A DNA stretch of 16,332 nt from PS1 clade bacterium (GTDB taxonomy: Bacteria > Pseudomonadota > Alphaproteobacteria > RS24), in contig JADHOK010000018.1 in the NCBI GenBank assembly GCA_016779015.1, positions 1 to 16,332 on the forward strand, written 5' to 3'. Position 1 is the first letter of the stretch; the number at the start of each line of letters is the position of its first letter. Below are positions 7,369 through 13,568 of this stretch, piece after piece. Under the pieces are notes generated by a model, which saw only the letters and a list, made by a program, of their open reading frames with translations, had not been told where the DNA came from and did no database searches. The translations under genes and the position numbers were made by a program.

Positions 7369-8619
7369 ATGGACGAGTTAGAAAACCCCAATCGCACGCA
7401 CAAATCGCAATGGCGTCTGCGGCAAGTTACCGATGAGCTGAACGCGCGGCCGTTCCCGCGCTTCGCCCTGCCAACGGCAATCTTTCGCCTGTGCCTGTCG
7501 GGCGATGAGGCCTTTGAGGGCTTGCGCGATATGCTATGCGACACGCTGAGCGATATTGACTGGGAGGGCGAAGCGCAAAGCCGCCTCATCCGCGCGCGCC
7601 ATAATGGCGTGCAGTTTAACATTGAACGGCATACCGAATTTGTGTCGCTGACGGTGATCGATGAAAAAGCCGAAAGCGGTTCGGCGGCGCAACACTTGCC
7701 GTCTGATTGGCTGGAAAAAAGTCGCGGCGAAGTGGTGGTGGCGGTCGATTGCCAATGCACCATGCGCGGCGCGGCGCGCGATGGCTGGACCTGCGCCAGC
7801 CGTCTCGAAAACGGCCTGGCTGACGGCTTTTTCGATTTCAAAATCGCCGAGGACGGACACACAAAAATCGCCCTCGATTTCGCCCCCGATTGCGATGTCC
7901 GCGATGTCGGTCGCATCGCCCTGCAAGTGGTGGAAATCGAGACCTATCGCTCTTTTGCTGCCATTGGGTTGAACCGCGCCCGCGCTGCACAAGCGCAACT
8001 TGCCGATGTGGCGGCCCGCGTGCCGACCAGCATTTCGGCCGCCGGCAGCGCCGATGCCGAGCGTTTTGAATTGCTCAGCCAATTGACCGGCGAGCTGGAA
8101 GAAGTTTGGCGGCGTACCTCGTTTCGCTTCGCCGCCTGCACCGCCTATTGGGATTTGGTGACGGCGCGCCTCGCCTCTTTGCAAGAACAAGCCTATGACA
8201 GCCGCATTACGATTGGTGGGTTTCTGGAACGCCGCCTGCAACCGGCAATCGCCACTTATCAATCGACCGAACGCCGCCGCCATGATTTGGCCGAGCAGAT
8301 AGCTGCCATGACCGGGCTTTTGCAAACCCGCATCGAGCTGGATATGCAGCAGCAAAATGCCGATCTCTTGGCTTCGCTCAACCACGCGGCCGAGCGGCAA
8401 TTGCGGCTGCAGCACACGGTCGAGGGGGTCTCGACCGTCGCCATCTCTTATTATCTGGTCAATCTGTTGCGCGCGCCCGCCGAATGGGTGCTGGCGCGGC
8501 AGCCGACACTCGACCCGCTGCTGGTCAATCTGTTGCTGGTTGGCGTCACCGTGCCGCTGGTCTGGTTGACCATTCGCCGCCTATTGCGCGCCACGGTCGG
8601 CGGCACGAAGACCCGGTAA
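7369..8619 (+). CDS. DUF3422 family membrane-anchored protein
   Basis: Protein of 416 residues and unknown function. The N-terminus has DELNARPFPRFALPTAIFRL, matching the DUF3422 opening (EL.ARP...LP). The middle is helical and charged, with a probable coiled coil around residues 275-345 (ERRRHDLAEQIAAM...LQTRIELDMQQQNADLL). It is followed by the family's best conserved part, LRLQHTVEGVSTVAISYYLV, and a C-terminal hydrophobic segment (PLLVNLLLVGVTVPLVWLTI) ending in basic residues. Topology with a large soluble N-terminal part and C-terminal anchor recalls CorA/RMD1-like proteins; that relation is inference. The start at 7369 has no Shine-Dalgarno and probably relies on coupling to the gene 12 bases upstream. 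Confidence 0.85.
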   Translation: MDELENPNRTHKSQWRLRQVTDELNARPFPRFALPTAIFRLCLSGDEAFEGLRDMLCDTLSDIDWEGEAQSRLIRARHNGVQFNIERHTEFVSLTVIDEKAESGSAAQHLPSDWLEKSRGEVVVAVDCQCTMRGAARDGWTCASRLENGLADGFFDFKIAEDGHTKIALDFAPDCDVRDVGRIALQVVEIETYRSFAAIGLNRARAAQAQLADVAARVPTSISAAGSADAERFELLSQLTGELEEVWRRTSFRFAACTAYWDLVTARLASLQEQAYDSRITIGGFLERRLQPAIATYQSTERRRHDLAEQIAAMTGLLQTRIELDMQQQNADLLASLNHAAERQLRLQHTVEGVSTVAISYYLVNLLRAPAEWVLARQPTLDPLLVNLLLVGVTVPLVWLTIRRLLRATVGGTKTR

Positions 8620-8774
8620 CCCGATTTTGCGTCGTAAATTTCGCGCAGCGCCCGACGGCGCATGACGATAAGCCCTTTCTTTTGCGCCATTTTACGCTAA
8701 CCTGTTTTTTGAAACTTCATCTTGAGACGGGGCGGTGCTTTGGTGCGCGCCGTCAGCGTAAAAAGGGGGACATT

Positions 8775-9716
8775 GTGAGAGTTTTGATTTTTATGGTCAT
8801 GAGCCTGATGCTGGTGCGTCCGGCTATGGCGGAGGAATGCACGCCGTCTAAATGGGGTGCCGATGATGAGATTGGCGCCGCCAATCTGATTTCCGAAAAA
8901 ACCGTGTTGGCCGCTGCCGGTCTTATCAAACAGGGCAAGCGCCACGGGTTGGGTATCACCATCAAGCCCGATATGCCGTCCTACCCGCCGCGCTATGCCA
9001 AGCTGCAAGTCGTGCAGCCGGGCCAGCAGTTCCGCGAGACGCAAGAACATGCGCTTGGTTGGCCGCTTTCAGCCAATGATGACATGGTGCAAATGTGGCT
9101 CGGCACCGGCCCGCAAATTGACGGGCTGGGTCACCTCGGCGAGGACGGCACGTTTTATAATTGCAATAAAGGCAAAGATTTTGCCGCCATGACCGGCATG
9201 ACCAAATTGGGGATTCACAAAGTCCCGCCTTTGGTGGCGCGCGGCGTGATGGTCGATATGGCGCGTCATTTCGGCGTCAAGGCGATGCAGGGCGGACAGG
9301 CCATCGAGGCTGAAGACATTAAAGCGGCAGCGCGCGCGCAAGGTGTTCGCTTTCAAAAAGGCGACATTATATTGCTGCATACCGGCTATACCGATGCCAC
9401 TCTTGAAAGCGCGCCTGAGAAATGGGGTGCCACCATTCCCGGCATCTCCAATGCGGCGGCTGAATATCTGGCGACATTGGAGCCGGTGGCGGTCGGTGCC
9501 GATACATGGGGCGTAGAAGCCGTGCCTGCCAAAAAAGGCGACAAACTGTTTTATGGCCATGTGACGTTTTTGAAAGAAAACGGCATATATATTCTGGAGA
9601 CCATGAATACCGGCCGTCTGGCGCAAGAAAAAGTGCACGAGTTTATGTTTGTGCTGGGGCAAGCCAAGCTGCAGGGCGCGGTGCAAATGATCATCAATCC
9701 GATCGCGCTCTGGTAG
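8775..9716 (+). CDS. Exported cyclase-family (kynurenine-formamidase-like) protein
   Basis: Predicted periplasmic protein of 313 residues. The GTG start at 8775 has GGGGGA five bases upstream and gives a clean signal peptide, MRVLIFMVMSLMLVRPAMA, with cleavage after AMA (17-19). The frame is open upstream, but that part is unlike any family. The mature part matches the cyclase fold (PF04199): KWGADDEIGAANLI, WLGTGPQIDGLGHLG (108-122), GDIILLHTGYTD, VGADTWGVEA, and a C-terminal FLKENGIYILETMNT. In well-studied members the metal site is HxGTHxDxxxH; here only D116 and H120 remain, the two first histidines being G110 and Q114. A different metal site or an amidohydrolase-like but altered activity is possible. 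It stands alone, with 155 bases upstream that hold no other gene. Confidence 0.82.
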   Translation: MRVLIFMVMSLMLVRPAMAEECTPSKWGADDEIGAANLISEKTVLAAAGLIKQGKRHGLGITIKPDMPSYPPRYAKLQVVQPGQQFRETQEHALGWPLSANDDMVQMWLGTGPQIDGLGHLGEDGTFYNCNKGKDFAAMTGMTKLGIHKVPPLVARGVMVDMARHFGVKAMQGGQAIEAEDIKAAARAQGVRFQKGDIILLHTGYTDATLESAPEKWGATIPGISNAAAEYLATLEPVAVGADTWGVEAVPAKKGDKLFYGHVTFLKENGIYILETMNTGRLAQEKVHEFMFVLGQAKLQGAVQMIINPIALW

Positions 9717-9722
9717 TCGCGC

Positions 9723-9742
9723 GCTGCGCAAAATAACGCAGC
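9723..9742 (+). terminator. Weak stem-loop after the cyclase-family gene
   Basis: GCTGCG (9723-9728) pairs with CGCAGC (9737-9742) around an 8-base A-rich loop, seven bases after the TAG at 9716. No T-run follows directly on either strand, so it is at best a weak or Rho-assisted end for the cyclase gene or the opposing tRNA transcript. Confidence 0.3.
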
Positions 9743-9776
9743 CGCTGGCGGGCAAAAATAATTCGAGAAGCCGTTC

Positions 9777-9851
9777 TGGAGCGGGCGATGAGATTCGAAC
9801 TCACGACCCCAACCTTGGCAAGGTTGTGCTCTACCCCTGAGCTACGCCCGC
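9777..9851 (-). tRNA. tRNA-Gly (anticodon GCC), CCA encoded
   Basis: Reads on the minus strand from G at 9851. Acceptor GCGGGCG pairs with CGCCCGC; D arm GCTC...GAGC; anticodon stem CAACC/GGTTG around loop TTGCCAA, anticodon GCC at 9819-9817; T arm GTGAG-TTCGAAT-CTCAT. Discriminator T (9780) is followed by an encoded CCA (9779-9777). All arms are intact. The flanks form an 8-base inverted repeat around the gene. It reads opposite to the genes on either side and is not part of a tRNA cluster. Confidence 0.97.
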
Positions 9852-9869
9852 TATGTCAGAACGGGAAGC

Positions 9870-9898
9870 GTTATGCACCATCACCGGCCATTTGACAA
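9870..9898 (-). promoter_or_regulatory. Probable promoter of tRNA-Gly
   Basis: On the minus strand TTGTCA (9898-9893), a 17-base spacer, then CATAAC (9875-9870). The start point would be near 9863, giving a leader of only about 12 bases before the mature tRNA 5' end at 9851. The -35 shares bases with a TTTGACAAG copy read by the opposite strand. Confidence 0.5.
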
Positions 9899-9912
9899 GT
9901 GGATTTGACAAG
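9891..9912. repeat. Direct repeat TTTGACAAG in a divergent promoter region
   Basis: TTTGACAAG occurs at 9891-9899 and 9904-9912, 13 bases apart. The right copy supplies the -35 for the cnoX-like operon, the left copy (other strand) the -35 for tRNA-Gly, so the two promoters lie back to back within about 60 bases. Confidence 0.6.
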
Positions 9913-9933
9913 CCGGCGGGGCGCGCGGATAGT
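9905..9933 (+). promoter_or_regulatory. Probable sigma-70 promoter of the cnoX-LON-Trm112 operon
   Basis: Consensus TTGACA (9905-9910), a 17-base spacer, then GATAGT (9928-9933), four of six matches to TATAAT. Transcription would start near 9940, giving a leader of about 66 bases. GGCGCGCG (9919-9926) and CGCGCGCC (9946-9953) could pair, straddling the -10 region and the start point. Confidence 0.55.
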
Positions 9934-10006
9934 GCGCTAAATTTTCGCGCGCCGGGGCTTGGCAAAACCTGCCAGGCGCCCCATTTAAGAGGCAGAAGGA
10001 AACCCT

Positions 10007-10954
10007 ATGTCGAGCAATTTTGACCCGCCGCAAGACGGCCCGCAAATGACCAATGCCACCATGCCGCCTGCCGATAATGCAGCCAGCGTGGTCGATGTGA
10101 CGACCGAGAACTTCATGGGCGAAGTCATCGAGGCCTCGCAAGGCTGTCTGGTGCTGCTTGATTTATGGGCCCCGTGGTGCGGGCCGTGCAAACAATTGAC
10201 CCCGGTTTTGGAAAAGCTGGCGCTGCAATCGGACGGCGCGGTGCGGTTGGCAAAAATGAATATAGACGAGCATCCGGCCGTGGCGCAGCAATTGCAGGTG
10301 CAATCCATCCCGGCAGTTTTTGCGTTTAAAGGCGGCCAACCGGTGGATGGTTTTATGGGCGCGTTGCCCGAAAGCGAGGTGAAAAAATTCCTCGATAAGC
10401 ATTTGGAAGACGGGCTTGGCCCCTCGCCCGCCGAGGCGCTGATGGAGACGGCGAGCGAAGCGCTGGCCGCCGGTCAGTCGGACGATGCGTTGGAATGCTA
10501 TGCCGCGGCTTTGGAGCACGAGCCGGATAATGTCGGTGCCATGGCCGGTCTGGCGCAAACGTATTTGGCGTTGGGCGATAAAGACGCCGCCGAGGCGGCG
10601 CTGGCGCCAGCGCCGATGCATGACAATGACCCGGCACTGGCGGCGGCGCGCGCCGCGCTGGCCCTTGCCGACAAGACGGCCGAGGTCGATTTGGGCGATG
10701 CCGCGCCGCTCATGGCGGCGTTGGAGGCCAATGCGGATGACCATCAGGCGCGCTTTGATTTGGCGCTCGCCCATCACGGCGCCGGTCGGCGCGCCGATGC
10801 CTTGGAGGCGCTTTTGGAAATTGTCGCGCGCCAGCGCGATTGGAACGAGGAAGCGGCGCGCAAGCAATTGGTCGAATTGTTCGACGCTTATGGCGCACAA
10901 GATGAATTGGTAATTGCGGCACGCAAACGCCTGTCCTCACTGCTGTTTAGTTGA
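10007..10954 (+). CDS. cnoX: CnoX-type thioredoxin with TPR domain
   Basis: Thioredoxin-fold chaperone-like protein of 315 residues, the family once called YbbN, which holds and redox-protects folding clients, in some bacteria together with GroEL. Thioredoxin domain about 28-135: LVLLDLWAPWCGPCKQLTP with the complete active site C58-G-P-C61 and the cis-proline in VQSIPAVFAF. A C-terminal helical TPR-like part (about 145-315) includes ALAAGQSDDALECYAAALEH and LALAHHGAGRRADALEALLE. An intact CxxC, as here, implies real thiol chemistry, unlike the E. coli protein, which lacks one of the two cysteines. The start has AAGGAA a few bases upstream. First gene of an operon; the next begins 12 bases after its stop. 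Confidence 0.92.
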   Translation: MSSNFDPPQDGPQMTNATMPPADNAASVVDVTTENFMGEVIEASQGCLVLLDLWAPWCGPCKQLTPVLEKLALQSDGAVRLAKMNIDEHPAVAQQLQVQSIPAVFAFKGGQPVDGFMGALPESEVKKFLDKHLEDGLGPSPAEALMETASEALAAGQSDDALECYAAALEHEPDNVGAMAGLAQTYLALGDKDAAEAALAPAPMHDNDPALAAARAALALADKTAEVDLGDAAPLMAALEANADDHQARFDLALAHHGAGRRADALEALLEIVARQRDWNEEAARKQLVELFDAYGAQDELVIAARKRLSSLLFS

Positions 10955-10966
10955 TAGGCTTGGTTT

Positions 10967-11632
10967 ATGGCTTTTGACCCCGAAACGATTAACGAGCTGC
11001 CCGAGACGGTGCCGGTATTCCCGCTTGAGGGTGTGCTGCTGCTGCCGCGCGGGCAATTGCCGCTGAATATTTTTGAGCCGCGCTATCTGCAAATGTTTGA
11101 CGACGCGCTGGCCAATGGGCGGCTGCTCGGCATGGTGCAGCCGGCGATCGATGACGAGGGCGGCGAGCATTTACAAAAAGTCGGCTGCCTTGGCCGCATC
11201 TCCTCTTTCAGCGAAACCGATGACGGGCGGATGATTGTTTCGCTGACCGGTGTGGCGCGTTTCGCGGTCGCCGAGGAATTGAATGTGCTGACGCCTTATC
11301 GCCAACTGCGCGCCGATTATCGCCCCTATGATAGCGACCTTATCGCCGATGTCGGCAGTCTCGATGTCAATCGTGAGGGCGTGCTGGATGTGCTGAAGCG
11401 CTATCTCGAGGCCAATAATATGTCGGCTGATTGGCCGGCTATTGAAAGCTCGAACAATGAGGCTTTGGTCAATTCTTTGTGTATTATCAGCCCCTATGGG
11501 GCGCAGGAGAAACAGGCCATGCTGGAGGCCGCGACGCTGGCCGAGCGCGCCGAAATTCTCATCGCCCTGACCGAAATGGTGTTGGCGCAGCTTGGCCAAT
11601 CGGGCGGTGCCAATGATAATGCCGTGCAATAG
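10967..11632 (+). CDS. LON substrate-binding-domain protein (stand-alone)
   Basis: Protein of 221 residues made of the N-terminal (substrate-binding) domain of Lon protease, with no ATPase or protease part. The opening ETVPVFPLEGVLLLPRGQLP and LNIFEPRYLQMFDDAL are the domain's signature, followed by GRLLGMVQPA, VGCLGRISSF and DGRMIVSLTGVARF. The helical C-terminus (about 140-215) carries EKQAMLEAATLAERAEILIA. In alphaproteobacteria this protein is commonly encoded between a thioredoxin and a Trm112-like gene, as here. Its function is unknown; a role in recognising unfolded proteins would fit its CnoX neighbour but is inference. The Shine-Dalgarno is weak, consistent with coupling to the upstream gene. 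Confidence 0.92.
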   Translation: MAFDPETINELPETVPVFPLEGVLLLPRGQLPLNIFEPRYLQMFDDALANGRLLGMVQPAIDDEGGEHLQKVGCLGRISSFSETDDGRMIVSLTGVARFAVAEELNVLTPYRQLRADYRPYDSDLIADVGSLDVNREGVLDVLKRYLEANNMSADWPAIESSNNEALVNSLCIISPYGAQEKQAMLEAATLAERAEILIALTEMVLAQLGQSGGANDNAVQ

Positions 11633-11641
11633 GGGGGCGTG

Positions 11642-11827
11642 ATGAGCAAGACCGAAAAACTCGATCCGGCGCTGTTGCAGCTACTGGTCTGTCCGGTCAG
11701 TCACGGCCCGCTTTCCTACGATGCCGAAGCCGGTGAGCTGGTGTCGAAAGAAGCCGGCTTGGCTTATCCGGTGCGCGACGGCATCCCGATTATGCTGGCC
11801 GAGGAAGCGCGCAAAATTTCTGATTAA
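11642..11827 (+). CDS. Trm112-like small protein (YcaR/UPF0434 family)
   Basis: Small protein of 61 residues. LLQLLVCPVSHGPLSYDAEA and AYPVRDGIPIMLAEEAR are the family pattern. Eukaryotic Trm112 is a zinc-binding activator of methyltransferases; the bacterial form keeps the fold but here only one cysteine (in VCPVSHGPL) remains, so it probably binds no zinc. The ATG at 11642 is preferred to the GTG at 11639 because the G-rich ribosome-binding site (11632-11637) then has a workable four-base spacing; that site overlaps the stop of the LON-domain gene. Last gene of the operon; a 20-base tandem repeat begins right after it. Confidence 0.93.
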   Translation: MSKTEKLDPALLQLLVCPVSHGPLSYDAEAGELVSKEAGLAYPVRDGIPIMLAEEARKISD

Positions 11828-11840
11828 AGCAGCACTCCGC

Positions 11841-11900
11841 GCATTAGAAGAGAAGCCTGCGCATTAGAATAAAAGCCTGCGCATTAGAAGAAAAGCCTGC
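11841..11900. repeat. Tandem repeat, 20-base unit, three copies
   Basis: Three adjacent units at 11841-11860, 11861-11880 and 11881-11900 with consensus GCATTAGAAGAAAAGCCTGC, differing at two or three positions. Degenerate relatives flank them: 11821-11840 (overlapping the Trm112-like stop codon) and 11901 onward (reaching the UbiH-like stop). The array fills almost the whole 76-base gap between these convergent genes. Each junction gives TGCGCA, itself a palindrome. No spacers, so not CRISPR. Confidence 0.85.
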
Positions 11901-11903
11901 GCG

Positions 11904-13307
11904 CTAAAAACTGCGCCCACGCATAAGCCGCGGTTGAGCGTGCGCCCCGCCATCTGCACCACCCGCGCTACCCGCGCCACCCGCACCACCCGAACCATTG
12001 GCGCGGGCGCGAAACGCTGCCGCCAGTTTTGGGTTGCGCGATGCCAAGCGGCCACTGAGCGAAAGTCCGGCGCGCGCCAAAGGTCCGGTCAGGCGTGATG
12101 GGCGACCGGCAAAAAGCGTCGCCAACATATGCGTGGTCGCCGCCATCACCCCACTATCGGCGCGGCGCAGCTTCTGGTAGCCGTCCAGCACATGCGGCCC
12201 GTCCAGGGCCAGACCCAGCGCCCGCGCCTCATATAGCGCATCGGCCAATTGGGCGGCATCGCGCAGTGACAGGTTAAACCCCTGTCCGGCCAGCGGATGG
12301 ATGATATGCGCGGCCTCGCCGAGCAGGCATAATTTGTCGCTGACATAATGTTCGGCCAGCGCCAGCGATAGAGGTTGCACGGCGCGCGGGCCCGAAGCCG
12401 CGCTATCGCAAAGACGCAGCGCCCCGGCATGGTCTTGTGTTGCCTCGGCCAGCTCGTGCTCGAAAACCGAGGCCTCGACTGTGGCCAGTGCGGCGGCGCG
12501 GGCGCGCGGCAGGCTCCAAATCAGCGCGCATTGGTTCGCCACCGGCAATGGCAGCAGCGCCAATGTGCCGGTGGGCAGGAATATCTGCACCGCCGCACCG
12601 CCATGCGGGCGCGTGCTTTCAACCGTGCAGACCAGCGCGTCGGCTTGATAATCATGGCGGAGCGGACGCGCCGCTTGCGCCGCGCGCCAAGGGGCCGTGC
12701 CGCTATCAACCCGCGCGCAATCGACCAGCAGAGCGGCTTGCAGGGCGCTACCATCGGCAAAAGCCGCGTCGCCCGTCGCGGTGTCAAACGAGATGAGCGC
12801 GCTATCGCCGACCTCAACAGCGCCGTCTTTGACGGCCGCATCGCAGGTCGCGGCAATGGCGCGCCCCAAAGCGGCGCGGCAGACAATATGCGCCAGCACA
12901 GTAATATCGCTATGGCCTTGGTTCTGGTTGTCTTGTTGCGCTTGTTGTGGCGCGGCAAAATCGAGACCGCTGCCATGCGCCCAGGCATGGGCGTCGCCGT
13001 ATACCGTCATATCGGTGACCGGCGCGGCGGGCAGGTCGAGGCGCGCCCACACACCCAGCGTTTCCAACATGGTCTTGGCGGCTGGACTGAGCGCCAGAAC
13101 GCTTTGATAATCAGCTCTCTTATCCGCTGAAGTTTTGCCGGAAGTTCTGCCGGAAATATTGCCAGAATTATTGTCGGAGGCGTTAGTGGAGGCCACGATA
13201 CATACCGGCAACCGCGCCGCCGCCAGTGCCAACGCCGTGACTTGCGCGGTAGCCCCGCCGCCATGCACCAAAATCGGTTTTTCCGCCTGTTCCAATTCCT
13301 TTTTCAT
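11904..13307 (-). CDS. UbiH/UbiF/Coq6-like FAD-dependent monooxygenase, degenerate
   Basis: Protein of 467 residues resembling ubiquinone-ring hydroxylases. The best evidence is the C-terminal FAD motif, KLCLLGEAAHIIHPLAGQG then FNLSLRDAAQLADAL; the N-terminal ILVHGGGATAQVTALALA corresponds to the Rossmann GxGxxG but ends in Ala instead of the last Gly. GDAAH is GEAAH (other members also vary here), and the middle motif, usually ADG..S..R, reads VDCARVDSGTAPWR. A 12-base repeat encodes an insertion rich in Ser and Gly after the second strand (about residues 42-60), and a 9-base repeat encodes a Gly/Ala-rich tail. The start at 13307 has AAGGA a few bases upstream. Catalytic activity, and which ubiquinone carbon it might act on, cannot be told; it may be diverged or structural. 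Confidence 0.8.
   Translation of the reverse strand: MKKELEQAEKPILVHGGGATAQVTALALAAARLPVCIVASTNASDNNSGNISGRTSGKTSADKRADYQSVLALSPAAKTMLETLGVWARLDLPAAPVTDMTVYGDAHAWAHGSGLDFAAPQQAQQDNQNQGHSDITVLAHIVCRAALGRAIAATCDAAVKDGAVEVGDSALISFDTATGDAAFADGSALQAALLVDCARVDSGTAPWRAAQAARPLRHDYQADALVCTVESTRPHGGAAVQIFLPTGTLALLPLPVANQCALIWSLPRARAAALATVEASVFEHELAEATQDHAGALRLCDSAASGPRAVQPLSLALAEHYVSDKLCLLGEAAHIIHPLAGQGFNLSLRDAAQLADALYEARALGLALDGPHVLDGYQKLRRADSGVMAATTHMLATLFAGRPSRLTGPLARAGLSLSGRLASRNPKLAAAFRARANGSGGAGGAGSAGGADGGAHAQPRLMRGRSF
11951..12004. repeat. Tandem repeat, 9-base unit, in the UbiH-like gene tail
   Basis: Six units of nine bases, consensus CACCCGCAC, the four central ones (11960-11995) close copies. 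On the coding (minus) strand they give the Gly-Gly-Ala/Ser tail between the helical C-terminus and the last few residues. Confidence 0.75.
13129..13188. repeat. Tandem repeat, 12-base unit, in the UbiH-like FAD domain
   Basis: Units at 13129-13140 and 13141-13152 differ by one base (GAAGTTTTGCCG, GAAGTTCTGCCG); 13153-13164, 13165-13176 and 13177-13188 are increasingly degenerate. The frame is kept, and the coding strand reads four-residue steps such as SGNI, SGRT, SGKT. The insertion falls between the second strand of the Rossmann fold and the next helix. Confidence 0.75.
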
Positions 13308-13354
13308 ATCCTTTAACTGCCGCAAAACAGGCGGCGCGTCCAGTGTTGCGCATG

Positions 13355-13398
13355 CGCTCTTTTCGCACTCTTATGGCAATCTTATGGCACTCTTATGG
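13355..13398. repeat. Tandem repeat, 11-base unit, upstream of the UbiH-like gene
   Basis: Three units CACTCTTATGG, CAATCTTATGG, CACTCTTATGG at 13366-13398 plus a degenerate fourth at 13355-13365. On the minus strand each reads CCATAAGAGTG, a -10-like CATAAG every 11 bases, 48-91 bases ahead of the ATG at 13307. The spacing is close to one helical turn. Confidence 0.8.
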
Positions 13399-13522
13399 TA
13401 ATGAGGGCGCGCTCTGGGGACGAAAATGCCCAAGCTTTAATCAGCCAAAACCTGTCTGCCTAAAAATCGGGCATATGTGCGGGTAGGCGCTCGGCCAGCC
13501 GCGAGACCGCCGCCACCAACAA

Positions 13523-13538
13523 TGGCACGCTTCTTGCA
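13523..13538 (+). promoter_or_regulatory. Sigma-54 (RpoN) promoter of amtB
   Basis: TGGCACG (13523-13529), four bases, TTGCA (13534-13538): an exact match to the -24/-12 consensus TGGCACG-N4-TTGCA. The start point would be near 13549, about 20 bases ahead of the amtB ATG. Sigma-54 promoters need an activator; for amtB this is classically NtrC under nitrogen limitation. I saw no clear NtrC site between 13399 and 13522. Confidence 0.88.
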
Positions 13539-13568
13539 TGAATATAGTGATTAATCTAGGGGGTTTTC

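Noticed and set aside
7534..8415. Open frame of 293 codons on the minus strand
   Set aside because: Antisense to the DUF3422 gene, with no recognisable domain.
8484..8774. N-terminal extension of the cyclase-family protein
   Set aside because: The frame is open, but it overlaps the end of the DUF3422 gene. The GTG at 8775 has a good ribosome-binding site and begins a clean signal peptide.
9777..9912. Integration site of a mobile element at the tRNA-Gly gene
   Set aside because: The only repeats are the short inverted flanks and a promoter repeat. No integrase or second copy of the tRNA 3' end was seen, and both sides carry ordinary genes.
10163..10900. Open frame of 245 codons on the minus strand
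   Set aside because: Antisense to the cnoX-like gene with its intact CGPC site; composition typical of a shadow frame.
11841..11900. CRISPR array
   Set aside because: The 20-base units are directly adjacent with no spacers, and there are no cas genes in the window.
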